Assembly (NCBI GenBank): GCA_026706325.1
Contig: JAPOYZ010000325.1
Coordinates: forward strand, 1 to 30,963
DNA: 30,963 nucleotides
Source: Candidatus Aminicenantota bacterium
GTDB lineage: Bacteria > Acidobacteriota > UBA6911 > RPQK01 > JAJDTT01
Reading direction: 5' to 3'
Positions 30,586 through 30,963 of the stretch are shown piece after piece. The translations under genes and the position numbers were made by a program. The notes beneath the pieces were generated by a model. It saw only the letters and a list, made by a program, of their open reading frames with translations. It did no database searches and had not been told where the DNA came from. Positions within the stretch are counted from its first letter, which is position 1, and the number at the start of each line of letters is the position of its first letter.

Positions 30586-30813
30586 CTAGTCACGGTCCCG
30601 CATCTCTCGAATGATCTCGACAGCGGTCGGGTTCAAGTGGACAGCTTCCCTCATTCGCAAGCGTTGGAGGAATTCCTGGCGAGTCGGACGCTGGGCAATC
30701 TTCTCCAACTCCGGGAGCAGGAAAGCTGACAACGACCTGCCCTCAAGGGCCGCCTTCGCCTTGAGAGTCCGATGAAGTTTCTCCGGAACGTTCCGCACCT
30801 GAAGATTTCGCAT
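30586..30813 (-). CDS. vapB: VapB-family antitoxin (FitA-like ribbon-helix-helix)
   Basis: This 75-aa protein reads LQVRNVPEKLHRTLKAKAAL, then EGRSLSAFLLPELEKIA, a ribbon-helix-helix fold of the FitA/VapB type that binds operator DNA as a dimer. The C-terminal part (EFLQRLRMREAVHL to the end) would wrap around and inhibit VapC. It is the first gene of the vapBC operon. The start codon ATG at 30813 lies inside a palindromic region that is probably its own operator, consistent with autorepression by VapB-VapC. Confidence 0.82.
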   Translation of the reverse strand: MRNLQVRNVPEKLHRTLKAKAALEGRSLSAFLLPELEKIAQRPTRQEFLQRLRMREAVHLNPTAVEIIREMRDRD

Positions 30814-30836
30814 GCATTAAGCATACTTGCATGCAA
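30810..30836. promoter_or_regulatory. vapB: Palindromic vapBC operator overlapping the vapB start
   Basis: GCATGCA (30810-30816) and TGCATGC (30828-30834) are inverted copies 11 bp apart. The second sits inside the perfect 10-bp palindrome TTGCATGCAA (30827-30836). On the minus strand a weak TTCGAC/TATGCT pair (30849-30844 and 30825-30820, 18-nt spacer) overlaps it. Inverted repeats covering promoter and start codon are typical of VapB-type autoregulation. Confidence 0.5.
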
Positions 30837-30963
30837 TCTGAATGTCGAATTCCGGTGCGCTCCCCTTTGAACTGGAGGCGTGAGCTGAGGTTCGAAGCCC
30901 TCGACGTTTGCCTTGTCGCCCAGTAGTCTTACTTGCCAGGAGGTCCGCAGTGGTTTTCTCGCG

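Noticed and set aside
30889..30906. tRNA T-loop-like GAGGTTCGAAGCCCTC
   Set aside because: The loop is 8 nt rather than 7, and no acceptor, D or anticodon stems can be paired around it.

Overview
The window is GC-rich bacterial DNA with tightly packed genes on both strands. No rRNA, tRNA, CRISPR array, phage or transposase gene is visible. The gene set suggests Acidobacteriota or a related soil/sediment/sponge lineage, perhaps from a metagenome assembly: a GWxTD-domain secreted protein, an alkaline-phosphatase-superfamily/TPR fusion, a TMTC-like membrane protein with TPRs, DUF3179 and DUF4398 proteins, and several secreted beta-propellers. This assignment comes from gene content only and is moderately secure.

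Layout. 1-879 (-) holds most of a glutamate-1-semialdehyde-aminotransferase-like enzyme that runs off the left edge. It diverges from an MsbA-like ABC exporter (1067-2869, +), which appears to be read from a leaderless mRNA. The fabI and sfsA genes form a minus-strand pair (2894-4470). A ~110 bp REPIN-like double hairpin (4491-4599) separates them from a Gfo/Idh/MocA-family gene coupled to a TerB-like gene (4629-6154). A TIM-barrel hydrolase-like protein and an SDR form another minus-strand pair (6243-8817), followed by an unrecognised 238-aa gene (8918-9634, +).

Envelope operon (12748 down to 9627, -). It encodes a DUF4398 lipoprotein, an L,D-transpeptidase that seems to start at a CTG codon, a small secreted protein and a DUF3179 protein. 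All four carry export signals.

Long plus-strand operon (12907-21327). Six genes are joined by 1-4 nt overlaps or short gaps: an AlaX-type tRNA-editing hydrolase, a propeller lipoprotein, an FN3/discoidin lipoprotein, a threonine/serine dehydratase, a five-Asp-box sialidase-like propeller and a TMTC-like TPR membrane protein. A GWxTD protein, a sulfatase-like TPR protein and a Bacteroidetes-type malate dehydrogenase follow (21489-26214). The common theme is surface or periplasmic carbohydrate/protein handling beside amino-acid housekeeping.

Accessory right end (26215-30963). Immediately after mdh lies a MazF/PemK toxin stump next to an intact AbrB-type antitoxin. Then come a metallophosphoesterase with degenerate motifs, a small unknown gene, an Nramp-related transporter lacking the classic metal-binding motifs, an AT-richer 378 bp intergenic region with 11-bp-phased TCATTT repeats, and a complete vapBC module with a palindromic operator. 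The two toxin-antitoxin loci and the deletion scar suggest that this end has been rearranged.

No single gene set is a clearly new defence or biosynthetic system. The best candidates for novelty are the six-gene operon, the CTG-initiated transpeptidase, the REPIN-like element, the phased repeat upstream of the Nramp-like gene, and several enzymes with altered catalytic signatures.
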